From Hoeflea ulvae (GTDB lineage Bacteria > Pseudomonadota > Alphaproteobacteria > Rhizobiales > Rhizobiaceae): a stretch of DNA of 64,000 nucleotides. The stretch covers positions 4,409,501 to 4,473,500 of the forward strand of contig NZ_JAOVZQ010000001.1 of assembly GCF_026619435.1 (NCBI RefSeq), written 5' to 3'. Shown piece by piece: positions 16,863 through 25,767 of the stretch. A program made the position numbers and the translations under genes. Positions within the stretch are counted from its first letter, which is position 1; every line of letters begins with the position of its first letter. The notes below the pieces were generated by a model, which was not told the origin of the DNA, did not search any database, and saw only the letters and a program-made list of their open reading frames with translations.

Positions 16863-17663
16863 ATGATGAAACATCTTCTCATAGCATCGTTGATTTCGCT
16901 CATTTCCCATGGCGCGATCGCCCAGGAAAACCTCTTGATCGACAGTACAAGCTGGGCAGAGCTTCAGGATGACTTCGTCGATGCGGCCGGCCTCAAGGAT
17001 GGCGCGGACCTGTTTGCCGTTGACGCCCCCTATCGCGCGCATGATGCCGCGACCGTTCCGGTCACGATCTCCCAATCCGCCGATGCCGCGCCGATCGACC
17101 GCGCCATGGTGATCATTGATGAAAATCCGGCGCCGATGGCGGCCTCGCTTGTGTTCGGCGCGGCGATGGCGCCGCTGAACTTCGAGCTTCGCGTCCGGGT
17201 CAACCAGTATTCCAATGTGCGGGTGATTGCGCAGACGGCGGAAGGCAGCTTCATGAACGGGCGCTATGTCAAGGCCTCGGGCGGCTGTTCGGCTCCCGCC
17301 TCGCGCGACCCGGAGGTGGCGCTGGCCTCCATGGGACAGATGCGGCTGCGGCTGTTCGAACAACCCGCGCAGATGTCGGGACAGCGCCGCGAAGCGCAGA
17401 TCATGATCCGGCACCCGAACTATTCCGGCCTGCAGCGGGACCAGATCACGCAGCTTTTCATCGGCGCCCATTTTATCGACGAGCTGGAAGTCTATCAGGG
17501 CGACGAGCTGCTCTTCAGTCTTGAGGGCGGCATTTCAATCAGCGAGAACCCGGTCTTCCGCTTTGGCTATCGCGACAATGGCAGTGCGGCATTCCGGGTA
17601 CGCGCCAGCGACACCGAAGGCAATGTGTTCGAGCAGACCCTGCCCAAGGCGACGCAGAGCTGA
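16863..17663 (+). CDS. Quinoprotein-associated SoxYZ-like carrier protein, copy 1
   Basis: A 266-residue periplasmic fusion of SoxY-like and SoxZ-like domains. Signal peptide: HLLIASLISLISHGAIAQ. The SoxY-like half (about residues 30-140) has DAADAAP-region beta strands and ends in ASGGCSAPASRDPE. That segment keeps the reactive Cys, which in true SoxY is C-terminal, and continues directly into the SoxZ-like half (IMIRHPNYSGLQRDQ, ISISENPVFRFGY). This matches the carrier family of quinoprotein relay systems (TIGR04557). It is divergent from the relay metallohydrolase. A paralogue with the same CSAP motif lies at 38292-39122. Confidence 0.88.
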   Translation: MMKHLLIASLISLISHGAIAQENLLIDSTSWAELQDDFVDAAGLKDGADLFAVDAPYRAHDAATVPVTISQSADAAPIDRAMVIIDENPAPMAASLVFGAAMAPLNFELRVRVNQYSNVRVIAQTAEGSFMNGRYVKASGGCSAPASRDPEVALASMGQMRLRLFEQPAQMSGQRREAQIMIRHPNYSGLQRDQITQLFIGAHFIDELEVYQGDELLFSLEGGISISENPVFRFGYRDNGSAAFRVRASDTEGNVFEQTLPKATQS

Positions 17664-17671
17664 ACAGTGCC

Positions 17672-18028
17672 TCAGCGCTGGAAGCACAGGATTTCGGCTT
17701 CCGCCTGCGCCCGACGCAGCTCGGCAACCAGCGCATTGGCAGACGCCGCGGTGCGGAAGATCGCCATGCGCTCTCCCCCGACCTGCCGCATCGACAACAC
17801 CGTCTCGGCCTCGACATATTTCTCATAGGGCAGGATCGTGGCGATATGGTCGATCGAGCAGGAGCACTTGATCAGCACGTCCTGTCCCTGCCCGTTGGCG
17901 GCCATGCAGCCGAACACGTAATCGGCCCGCGCCGCAGTGGGATAGTCATTGAGACGCTCCGCCACCGTCTGGGCGCTGGCCGTCGAGCAGCCGGCCAGCA
18001 GGGCGAAGAGGATGGCGAGCGGTCTCAA
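17672..18028 (-). CDS. Small exported cysteine-containing protein
   Basis: A 118-residue frame from a TTG at 18026-18028, which overlaps the stop of the upstream gene (TTGA) and follows GGAGAG. The N-terminus RPLAILFALLAGCSTASAQ is a signal peptide, possibly a lipoprotein signal (LLAGC). The mature part has three spaced cysteines (YVFGCMAANG, LIKCSCSIDHIATILPYE) and a helical C-terminus ending in EILCFQR. The CMAANGQ/CSCSID pattern recurs in hypothetical proteins of XoxF gene clusters as I recall, but I cannot assign a family. The longer frame to 18121 lacks signal character. Confidence 0.7.
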   Translation of the reverse strand: MRPLAILFALLAGCSTASAQTVAERLNDYPTAARADYVFGCMAANGQGQDVLIKCSCSIDHIATILPYEKYVEAETVLSMRQVGGERMAIFRTAASANALVAELRRAQAEAEILCFQR

Positions 18029-18672
18029 CGGCTCTCTCCACCGGCGACCAGCACCAGGCTGTTGCTGTAGCCCGCAGCCCCGTCCGCGCCCGGCGCCTTG
18101 GCGGACAGCGAGACATACCATCCCGGCACCTCTTCGGACATGGTGAAGGTCAGTGCAAGGTCGGCATAAATTCCCATCTTGTCGCGGTTCTTGTCGGTTT
18201 CGAACGGATGCAGGGTGATCTGCTTGGCGGCCACCTGCCGCGAGCCGAAGGCGACCATCTCGTCTTCGACCGGCGCGGTTCTGTCCAGCGCGTCCTTGAT
18301 CCGGTTGCGGATATAGAACGGGCTGCCGCCCGCCTCCTGCGCGACATCGCGCAGCACCGTTTCGACGAAATACATGATGATCGGATTGCCGACAGTGGCG
18401 GGAAACCGGCCCAGATTGCGGTACTGCTCTCCCTTGACGAAACGCAGCGCCGCCATGTCGTCGGGCGCGAATTCAAGTTCGACCTCGCCGGTGTTGCGTG
18501 CGGCAAATTCCGGATTGCCGGCGACGACGACCTGGCGCTGATAGTGCAACTCCGCATCTTCCGCGACATCGTCGAGCGTGCCGGTCTTGAAGATCAGGTC
18601 ATAGGTTTCCGCCGCGTGCAGCGGTGTCGTCAGCAGCAGCGCCACAATCAGGCTTCGCAATAGTCTCATCAT
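18025..18672 (-). CDS. Exported protein of unknown function in the quinoprotein cluster
   Basis: A 215-residue protein starting MMRLLRSLIVALLLTTPLHAAE, a clear signal peptide, with an AAGGTG site just before ATG 18672. The mature chain is predicted mostly beta (TYDLIFKTGTLDDV, VELEFAPDDMAALRFVKG, QITLHPFETDKNRDKMG, GWYVSLSAKAPGADGAAG), with one helical insert (YFVETVLRDVAQEAGGSPFYIRNRIKDALD). No catalytic motif or cysteine is evident. It is co-transcribed and overlaps the small cysteine protein downstream, and lies just downstream of the sensor-kinase operon. I do not recognise its family. Confidence 0.75.
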   Translation of the reverse strand: MMRLLRSLIVALLLTTPLHAAETYDLIFKTGTLDDVAEDAELHYQRQVVVAGNPEFAARNTGEVELEFAPDDMAALRFVKGEQYRNLGRFPATVGNPIIMYFVETVLRDVAQEAGGSPFYIRNRIKDALDRTAPVEDEMVAFGSRQVAAKQITLHPFETDKNRDKMGIYADLALTFTMSEEVPGWYVSLSAKAPGADGAAGYSNSLVLVAGGESR

Positions 18673-18736
18673 GCCCACCTTGTTGTTCGCGACCAGCCTA
18701 CCCCCTCCGTCGCAAACGTCATTGCAGACTTTGGTC

Positions 18737-20983
18737 TTAACGGTCGTCGTTGACAGGCGGCGCGCGCCGTGTCTTCCAGTCGATCAGCGGCCGCAAGCGG
18801 GACAGTTTCACCGGCTTGGTCAGCACCGAGAACCGGTGCTGCACGCCCAGATCCTTGATCTTGCTTTCCTGATGGCCGGTGATCACGATCGCCGGCAGAT
18901 CGACGCCGGTCTGGCGCCGCAGCGCCAGGATGCTGTCGACGCCCGTATCCGAGCCGTCGAGCTGGAAATCGGCCAGGATGATATCCGGGCTCATGTCGAT
19001 GTCGGCGACCATCTGCAGCGCTTCGGCGGTCGAGGCGCAGGCCAGGACGCTGGCGCCCCAGCTTTCGAGCTTCTGCGCCATTGCAAACAACACGTCGGGG
19101 TCGTTTTCAATGAGCAGGATGATCAGATCCATGGCTGTGGAGGGACTGACCGAGGGATTGGCCTGATCAATCTCCGCCATCTCGCCGGTTTTTACCATCG
19201 GAAGGGTGATGGAAAACACCGACCCGACGCCGGGCTTGGAGCGGACCGCGACCTCGTGGCCCAGATGCGCACAGGCACGCTGCACGATCGACAGGCCCAG
19301 GCCCATGCCGTAATTGCTGCCCGAGGAGGAATCCACCCGCGTGAACTCCTGGAATATCCGCACCTGGTCGCGTTTCGAAATGCCGATGCCGGTGTCCCAG
19401 ACCTCGAGCACCACCTTGTCGCCGCGCCGCCGGCAGCCGACCAGGACCCGGCCCTTTTCGGTATACTGGATGGCATTGTTGACGAGGTTCTGCAGCGAGC
19501 GCGACAGATAGCGCCGGTCGCTGCGAACCCAGACCCCGGACGGCACCACGCTCAGCCGCAATCCCTTTTCGGCCGCCAGCGGCCCGATGTCTTCGACAAC
19601 CTTGTTGAGCACCGAATCCACGGCAAACTCGCTCACCTGCAGCTTCATGTCGACCGATTCCAGCCGGGCGATATCAAGCAGTCCGTGCAGCAGGGTCTCC
19701 GTCGAGCGGAACGAGCGGTTGAGGCGATGCACGATCTCCTCGGTCTGCGCGTTCAGCGCCATGTCGCCGAGCGACGAGATCAGCAGCTTGGCCGCATTGA
19801 TCGGCTGCAGCAGATCGTGGCTGGCCGCGGCGAAGAACCGCGTCTTCGATGTCATCGCATTCTCGACCTCGGCCTTAGCAAGCCGCAGGTCTTCCTCGAC
19901 CTGGGCCAGGGCCGCATATTGCCGGCGCAGCTCGGTGTTCACATTGGTCAGTTCCTGGGTTCGCTTCTGCACCCGGTTTTCCAGCTCCTCGGTGGTCTGC
20001 GACTGGGCGGTGACATCGACCACATTGACGATGCAGCCGCCGTCCGGCAGCGGGCTCACATCGATATCGAGCACGGTGCCGCTGGCGTGCCGGCGGCGCA
20101 GATGCAGGCTGTTGGCGCGCAGCAGATAGCGCATCAGCCCGGGGAAACTGCTGTGCGGCAGGGAGCCGACAAGTTTGCGGGAATCGAGATATTCGGTGAT
20201 CTGGGCGTAGGAGGTGCCGACCCGCGTCAACTGGATCGGCAATTGCAGCAGGCTGACAAACTGCATGTTCTTGATCAGCAGGGTGCCGTCGGCGGAAAAG
20301 GTGCACACCCCTTGCGGCATGTTGTCGACCGCAGCCTTGAGGAAATGCTCCTGCGCGTCGATCAGCCGGTTCTTTTCCAGGCGGTTGGAGCGCACGATCG
20401 CGGTGATCTCGGTCTGCAGGACAACGGTGTTGTTGCGGCTGGTCTGGCGGTAGTTGATGACGAACCAGCGATCGTTCTTCAGGGCGAAGACGAACTGCGC
20501 CACGCCGCTGCCGCGTTGCAGCCTCTGCACGGTCAGCGGACCGGTGTCCTTGGCCGGCGTGACATCGCTGCTGTTGGTCACCGCATCGAAATATTGCGTC
20601 AGCGTCAGCCCCGGTTCGACAATGCCGCGCACATCCGAAATCAGTCCCTTGAAGAAGTCATTGCAGACCCGCAGCTTGCCATCGGTAAACAGCGCCAGTC
20701 CGCCATCGATCGATTCCAAGGCGTCGGTCAGGCTTTGTTGAGTCTGGTTGCGCGCCTCTTCCGAAGTTTCGAGTTCGGTGCTGGTCTGGCCCAGCGTGTT
20801 GAGCGCCGCCTCGAGATTGCGGGTTTTCTCGGACACCTTGCTCTGCAGGGTGACGGCCGACTGGAACAGCGAATAGGCCGAATGGCCCAGTTCGTGACGC
20901 TGGTTTGCCCGCCGCACCAGCGCCTTGATGATCTTGTCCTGCTTCGCAACCTGGATCTCAAGCGGCTGATTGTGATCGATCAT
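18737..20983 (-). CDS. PAS-domain hybrid histidine kinase of the ErcS'/PQQ-alcohol type
   Basis: A 748-residue soluble kinase without membrane helices. Order: N-terminal coiled coil (about 40-85), PAS-like domains (about 85-200 and 210-325), a second coiled coil (330-375), HisKA with the phospho-His at 389 (FFAAASHDLLQPINAAKL), HATPase (VWDTGIGISKRD, GMGLGLSIVQRA) and a C-terminal receiver domain with Asp672 (IILADFQLDG). The architecture and the upstream FIST gene mirror the ErcS-type regulators of PQQ-ethanol oxidation in Pseudomonas. It is co-translated with the FIST protein (ATGA overlap at 20980) and probably signals to the LuxR-type regulator at 22154. Confidence 0.9.
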   Translation of the reverse strand: MIDHNQPLEIQVAKQDKIIKALVRRANQRHELGHSAYSLFQSAVTLQSKVSEKTRNLEAALNTLGQTSTELETSEEARNQTQQSLTDALESIDGGLALFTDGKLRVCNDFFKGLISDVRGIVEPGLTLTQYFDAVTNSSDVTPAKDTGPLTVQRLQRGSGVAQFVFALKNDRWFVINYRQTSRNNTVVLQTEITAIVRSNRLEKNRLIDAQEHFLKAAVDNMPQGVCTFSADGTLLIKNMQFVSLLQLPIQLTRVGTSYAQITEYLDSRKLVGSLPHSSFPGLMRYLLRANSLHLRRRHASGTVLDIDVSPLPDGGCIVNVVDVTAQSQTTEELENRVQKRTQELTNVNTELRRQYAALAQVEEDLRLAKAEVENAMTSKTRFFAAASHDLLQPINAAKLLISSLGDMALNAQTEEIVHRLNRSFRSTETLLHGLLDIARLESVDMKLQVSEFAVDSVLNKVVEDIGPLAAEKGLRLSVVPSGVWVRSDRRYLSRSLQNLVNNAIQYTEKGRVLVGCRRRGDKVVLEVWDTGIGISKRDQVRIFQEFTRVDSSSGSNYGMGLGLSIVQRACAHLGHEVAVRSKPGVGSVFSITLPMVKTGEMAEIDQANPSVSPSTAMDLIILLIENDPDVLFAMAQKLESWGASVLACASTAEALQMVADIDMSPDIILADFQLDGSDTGVDSILALRRQTGVDLPAIVITGHQESKIKDLGVQHRFSVLTKPVKLSRLRPLIDWKTRRAPPVNDDR

Positions 20984-22146
20984 AGAGTGATCTCGCGGCG
21001 GGGCGTGAAGAACGCGATGCCCAGGAAGGTCTGGTTCATGTGGATTCCGTCAAACTGTTCGCCATAGGTGTTGAAACCCACCACCCTGCGCTTTCGCAGA
21101 ATGTCGGAGGCAGCCTCCGACAGGTTTTTCTGGTCGATCTCCAGGCGCCGCAACACGCAGTCGAAACCCAGCACGAAATGCGGCGCTTCGCCCTTCGGGC
21201 CGGCCACCGCCAGTTCGGCATTCATGGTCTCGATGATTTCCTTGCCGCGGCCCAGCGTCAGCACCAGCCCGTTCTCGATGGCAGACAGGAATGCCAGCGA
21301 CCCGTCCTCCAGCGCCTCCTGGATCGCCCGGACGTACCAGCTGTCCAGATTGCGCACCAGCACCGGATTTTCGGCAAAGACCCGCGGCGACAAATCGGCC
21401 AGCTCGCAGCCGATCAGCCTTGCATATTCCTCCGCGGCGGGGCTGCCGTTTATTTCGTTGACGATCCGGTCCTCGGGATTGGCCTCGGTCACCACCAGCT
21501 GCTGTTCCGTAGGGGTGATGTGATCGAACTTGATGCGTTCGAAGTCGAGATCGGTTTCAACGATCAATAGCACCGCTGCATTGTCGTAGAACTTGCCGTC
21601 ATGCAGCACATAGGTCGCGTCATAGGCAACGCCGTGGCCGGCCGAGCCGCCAAAGACCGGCATTCCGGCCAGCCCGGCCTCGAGCGCGGCCACCAGCACG
21701 TCTTCCTGTTTCGACAGCCCGTCGGCAATGGTGATTGCAAACCGGTTCCAGTTGGCCGTGGTGTGAAACCGCCGCGCCAGCGTCTGCGCTTCCAGCGCGG
21801 TCTTCTCGATGGAGACCGGCTTGAGCGGATGAAACAGCTTTGACGAACAGCGGAAATGGGCGCGCAGAAACGCCACCAGCACCAGCGCCTGGTCGGCATA
21901 GCCCTGCGGAGTGATCTGGCCGGCGCTGGTGCAGCCGAACATCGGCGTCTGCGGCAGATGCCGGTTGAGCGCGTCCGCCACCGAGGTTTCGCTCAGCCGC
22001 TCCGGCACGAACACCAGAATGAAACAGATGGCATGGTCGGACAGCTGGGCCGCGGCCTCGGCCACGGCGCTTTCGGCGTCTTCAGCCGTAGAGACCCCCA
22101 CCGATACAATGCGTGACGTGGCAAAGGCATCATCGGTCTTGTTCAT
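20980..22146 (-). CDS. FIST-domain sensory protein
   Basis: A 388-residue cytosolic FIST protein (FIST N: IVSVGVSTAEDAESAVAEA, CTSAGQITPQGYADQALVLVAF; FIST C: VRNLDSWYVRAIQEALEDGSLAFLSAIENG and FVLGFDCVLRRLEID). The family is thought to bind small ligands and deliver the signal to a partner kinase. It is directly upstream of, and overlaps, a hybrid histidine kinase, and is preceded by a response regulator gene seven bases away. Together they resemble the FIST/ErcS'/EraR set of Pseudomonas ethanol oxidation. The ligand is unknown; an alcohol or its aldehyde product is a reasonable guess. Confidence 0.88.
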   Translation of the reverse strand: MNKTDDAFATSRIVSVGVSTAEDAESAVAEAAAQLSDHAICFILVFVPERLSETSVADALNRHLPQTPMFGCTSAGQITPQGYADQALVLVAFLRAHFRCSSKLFHPLKPVSIEKTALEAQTLARRFHTTANWNRFAITIADGLSKQEDVLVAALEAGLAGMPVFGGSAGHGVAYDATYVLHDGKFYDNAAVLLIVETDLDFERIKFDHITPTEQQLVVTEANPEDRIVNEINGSPAAEEYARLIGCELADLSPRVFAENPVLVRNLDSWYVRAIQEALEDGSLAFLSAIENGLVLTLGRGKEIIETMNAELAVAGPKGEAPHFVLGFDCVLRRLEIDQKNLSEAASDILRKRRVVGFNTYGEQFDGIHMNQTFLGIAFFTPRREITL

Positions 22147-22153
22147 CGCATGC

Positions 22154-22876
22154 CTAGCTCAGCTGTCTGCGTGCATCGATGTCGGAGAGCTGGCTGGACA
22201 TGTCCGGCGCGACATTGCTGACCAGCACCGCGGCCTGGGTGCGGTTGCTGACCCCGAGCCGGCGCAACAGGGCGGTGATATGCGCCTTCACCGTCCCTTC
22301 CGCCACCGACAGCTCATAGGCAATCAGCTTGTTGGGCTTGCCGGCACAGATCAGGTTCATGATCCTGGACTGCTGCGGTGTCAGCCGGGCGATCCGCTCC
22401 GAAATCTCGTGCACATTGATGGCATTGTGATCCTCGGACCGCGGGATCGGACAATAATTCGGCGGCAGAAAGATCGAGCCGTCCTGAACTTTTTCCAATG
22501 CCTCGGCCAGCACCGTTCGCGGCGCATGCTTGGGCACGAAGCCGGTCGCGCCCGCCTCCATCACCGCCTGGATCGTCTCGTCACTGGAATCGGCCGAGAT
22601 TACCAGAATCGGCACATCCGGCAGGATGTCCTTCAGACTCAAAAACCCGCTGATTCCCTTGGCATCGGGCAATCCCAGATCCAGGATCACCAGGTCCGGC
22701 ACAACCCCGGCCGACAGAAATTCACGCGCCTCCCGCAGTGAATTGACCGCCTTGACCTGCTGGATCCTGAAAGCCGTGGACAAAGACGCGGCCATTGCGT
22801 CGCAGTAAAGCGGATGGTCGTCCACAACCAAGGTCAGGTTGATGGATACACTTTTGGCCTTCCCGTTCTCTGGCAT
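22154..22876 (-). CDS. LuxR/NarL-family response regulator
   Basis: A 240-residue two-domain regulator. The receiver domain has the acidic pair in LTLVVDDHPLYCD, phospho-Asp66 in LVILDLGLPDAKG and the conserved Lys in GFVPKHAP. The C-terminal GerE helix-turn-helix is RLTPQQSRIMNLICAGKPNKLIAYEL then AEGTVKAHITALLRRLGVSNRTQA. The start at ATG 22876 has a GGGAGG site eight bases before it; the open frame upstream of it is unsupported. It heads the operon with the FIST protein and hybrid kinase. Homologues of this type (EraR/ExaE, AgmR) activate PQQ-dependent alcohol dehydrogenase genes, so xoxF is the obvious candidate target. Confidence 0.9.
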   Translation of the reverse strand: MPENGKAKSVSINLTLVVDDHPLYCDAMAASLSTAFRIQQVKAVNSLREAREFLSAGVVPDLVILDLGLPDAKGISGFLSLKDILPDVPILVISADSSDETIQAVMEAGATGFVPKHAPRTVLAEALEKVQDGSIFLPPNYCPIPRSEDHNAINVHEISERIARLTPQQSRIMNLICAGKPNKLIAYELSVAEGTVKAHITALLRRLGVSNRTQAAVLVSNVAPDMSSQLSDIDARRQLS

Positions 22877-22948
22877 GTTAAATTCCTCCCGCGCCAATGT
22901 TAACGCGACCTCTGCGGGAGGCAAGTAAAGTTATATGAATTTAGGGGA

Positions 22949-24162
22949 TTAACGTGGTTCAGCATCGGCGAGACTGGTGCGAAAACTGCGGCTGAAGTCC
23001 GCCTGCTCCGATTGAACCGGCGTCCTGCTGAACAAGACCTCGTCCAGCTGCGCCAGCAGCGTCCGGCGCGCCTCGGACGGCGCATGCAATGCATCCAGTG
23101 CGTGTGCCGTGCGCCGCAAGGTCACCGCGTCCTTGCGCCGCGCCGCCCGATCAAAGCGCCACAACAGCCGCTGCCGTCTGATCCGGGCTGTCAGGGGGCA
23201 AAAGACAGGCTGCGGCCGGATGACAGCGCAAACAGTGCCGCACCGAACGCCGCCAGTCCGGCCATTGCCACCAGCACCGGCCGCTGCCGGCTCTGGATGA
23301 TCTCGACAGGTTCGGTCTGCCGGGCAGACCCGGTGACATCGCCGAAGGCGACCCGTTGCGCCGAGATCACCACATTGCGCATCTCGCGGGCCACGGTGTC
23401 GAAATAGCTGAAACGGATCGGCTCGAGAATCGCCGCATTGCCGTTTGTCGGCGTCACCGTCCAGCGCCAATAGGCAATCGCCTCCGGCCCGCGCGGGGTA
23501 AGGTCGACAAGACGTTTTTCCGGATGCGCGAATATCAGCGCCGACGGTGATTTCAGCTCCGGCATCGGCGGGATCATGTCCGGGCTTGCCCCGAGAGCCG
23601 ACACGCGCACCACACGTAGCACGCCGGCGCCTTCGGCAAGCTGATCGGGTGCATTGGACCAGTTGTCGGCCACCTGCAGGCGACGGACGGGAAACCACCA
23701 GCCTTCCACCGCGGGTTCGGGCGACACCTCGATCGTCAGCGGTTCCGACTGCACCGTATGTTCAAACCACTTGTTGTCCTCATCCAGCAGGGTCAGCCGA
23801 TGCTGGAAGGCGCCGATTTCCAGGCGGCCCGCCCTGTCCGGGAAAAGCGCCATGCGGCGGCGCATGTTCTTGACCGGAAGCCCATCCACCATGCTCTCGA
23901 ACCAGTCGTCGCGGCCGAGCTGCATCCAGTTGAAGCCGTCAAGATCGGGTTGCACCAGCTGTTCCCGCGTGATGTGCCGCTTGTAGACCCCGTGAATGGT
24001 CACGAGGATCATCTCCTGCCGCAGCAGGGTTTCCGGCAGGGTTTCGACGCTCACGGTCAGGCTGAGTTCGGACGGATCGACCTGGCGGCTCTGGCCCCAC
24101 CCCGGCACGGCCAGAACGATGACGGCCAGCGCCGCCACAACCAGTCGAAGAGCGATTACCAT
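22949..24162 (-). pseudogene. BatD-like membrane protein, frameshifted near the C-terminus
   Basis: The intact part (23191-24162, 323 residues) has a signal peptide, a BatD-like region (SLTVSVETLPETLLRQEMILVTIHG, WYWFPVRRLQ-type segments) and a terminal membrane helix (PVLVAMAGLAAFGAALFALS). It stops at TGA just after SGRSLSFAP. In another frame the sequence continues as LTARIRRQRLLWRFDRAARR and ALDALHAPSEARRTLLAQLDEVLF to 22949, exactly the basic, helical juxtamembrane tail expected. The 1214-base span is one base short of in-frame; one extra C in the CCCCC run near 23194-23198 would restore about 404 residues. It is the last gene of the MoxR operon. Confidence 0.72.
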
Positions 24163-24842
24163 TCGGTGTCCTCCGCGATCTGCCCGGTGCCTTCGGCGCG
24201 GCGGCGCTTGTGTTCATGGCTGATGCGCTCGTTCAGATAGGCGCCCGGCACGTCTTCCAGCGTGGCGAGCCATCTGGCATTGGCGGTGATGAACTTGTCG
24301 TCAAAGACATGGCGGACCTGCTGTTCACGCCGTTCGATCGCCATTTCGGCCAGACCGAGCGAGGCCCCGGTATTGGTCACATCCGCACCCGATCCCGCCC
24401 CGCGCGCATTGCCGCGCGCAATCGGCGCCGGCGCCGTCTCGCCCTCGCGGTCTTCGGTCAGAAAGAAGGCGTCAGCATCGATGGCGGTGCCGGTGTAAAC
24501 GGCGCGCAACAGATCGAAATTCGCCTGCGCCTGCGGATCATATCCCCTCGACAGCACCAAGTCATAGGCCTCCAGCGACGCCGCATAGGCGCCGCGCCGG
24601 GCATGCGCATTGCCGAGATTGTACAGCGCCTCCGGACCGGCCCGGTCCATCACGGCGGCCGCGGCATCGTAGTCACCGGCCCGGTAATAGGCCACGCCCT
24701 GCCACGCCGGATCGGAAAACAGTGTGGCTGCCAGCCGTGGCAAGCCGATGGCCAGCGCCACCCGCCCGAACGGCGCCGTGCCGCCGGCCAGCAGGGCTGC
24801 GCCCAGACAGACCAGTGCGGCAAGGGTGGTGATCCGGAGCAT
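24156..24842 (-). CDS. TPR membrane protein of the MoxR operon (BatE/MxaK-like)
   Basis: A 228-residue protein with an N-terminal hydrophobic segment (ITTLAALVCLGAALLAGG) and a TPR-like central part (PAWQGVAYYRAGDYDAAAAVMDRAGPEALYNLGNAHARRGAYAASLEAYD). Its position right after the VWA proteins corresponds to MxaK in the classical mxaRSACKL operon or BatE in aerotolerance operons. The C-terminal half (FFLTEDREGET, NTGASLGLAEMAIERREQQVRHVFD) has no domain I recognise. It overlaps the BatD-like gene by seven bases. A role in assembling or metallating the quinoprotein is inferred from the mxa analogy. Confidence 0.8.
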   Translation of the reverse strand: MLRITTLAALVCLGAALLAGGTAPFGRVALAIGLPRLAATLFSDPAWQGVAYYRAGDYDAAAAVMDRAGPEALYNLGNAHARRGAYAASLEAYDLVLSRGYDPQAQANFDLLRAVYTGTAIDADAFFLTEDREGETAPAPIARGNARGAGSGADVTNTGASLGLAEMAIERREQQVRHVFDDKFITANARWLATLEDVPGAYLNERISHEHKRRRAEGTGQIAEDTEW

Positions 24843-25767
24843 CAGCCGCGCTCCCTGCGGAAGAACATCAGCGCCGGCAGCAGCGCCAGGAACAGAAGGT
24901 AGCGGCCATAATCGACAAGCAGCAGCAGTTGCAGATCCTGCCGCTCCAGCCGCGCCGCGCTGGTTTCGCCGAAATCGGCCATCACCGCTTCCAGATCGCC
25001 GGTGTCATAGACCTTGCCGCCGCCCACCCGGGCGAACGTATCGAATGTCGCCTGGCCGACCGGTGGCGCGTCCGAGACCGTGGTCCGGCTGACGACGACG
25101 GACAATCGCCCGCCGATATCGGCGATGCGCTGCGCCGCACGCAGGGCATTTGCGTCCAGCCCCTCGCCGTCGGTCATCAGCACCACATCGCCGGCAAGAA
25201 TATCTGCCGCCTGCAGCACATCGGCGGCGCGCCCGAGCGCCAGCGCAGGCCGGTTGCCGCGATCGGGCATGGTGTCCTCGTCAAGCAGCGAGACGGCCTG
25301 GCCGAGCTGCACGTGATCGGTGGTCAGCGGCGAAGCCAGATAGCTGTCGCCGCCATAGACGATCAGCGCCGCCGGCTTGCTTCCCAGAACGCTCAGCCCG
25401 GCGCGCGCCACATTGACCAGCTTCGGCCAGCTCTCGTCGCGCACCATCGAGCCCGACACGTCGATGACGAAGATCACCCCGTCGAGATTGCGAAAGGTCT
25501 GCGCCTCGCGCCGTTGCACCGCAGGCCCCGCCAGCGCCAGCACGACCGCACCGGCAACCAGGAAAGGAACCGAAGAGCCCAGACGGCGGCGCCCGGTTTC
25601 CACCCGTCCGAGCGCGGCCATGGCGGCCAGAAGATGCGGCTCGATGGTGGCCTGCCAGTCGCCCGGCTGTCCTGCGCGGCGAAGCCGCCAATCATCAGGC
25701 CGATCACGACCGGCAGGGCCAGCAGCCAGAAGGGCCGCAGCAGGACGATATCGGACAGGCTGTTCAT
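24842..25767 (-). pseudogene. VWA-domain protein (MxaL/BatB-like), frameshifted near the N-terminus
   Basis: Translation from ATG 25767 (ATGA overlap with the previous VWA gene) gives MNSLSDIVLLRPFWLLALPV, IGLMIGGFAAQDS, a normal membrane N-terminus. After SR the frame is wrong; the sequence continues in another frame with GDWQATIEPHLLAAMAALGR, the second membrane helix VPFLVAGAVVLALAG and the VWA domain with MIDAS motif VIFVIDVSGSMVRDES, to the final helix YLLFLALLPALMFF. The span (926 bases) is one base short. One G added to the GGG run opposite 25662-25664 restores about 308 residues. The mxa analogy predicts a membrane partner of MoxR. Confidence 0.8.
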
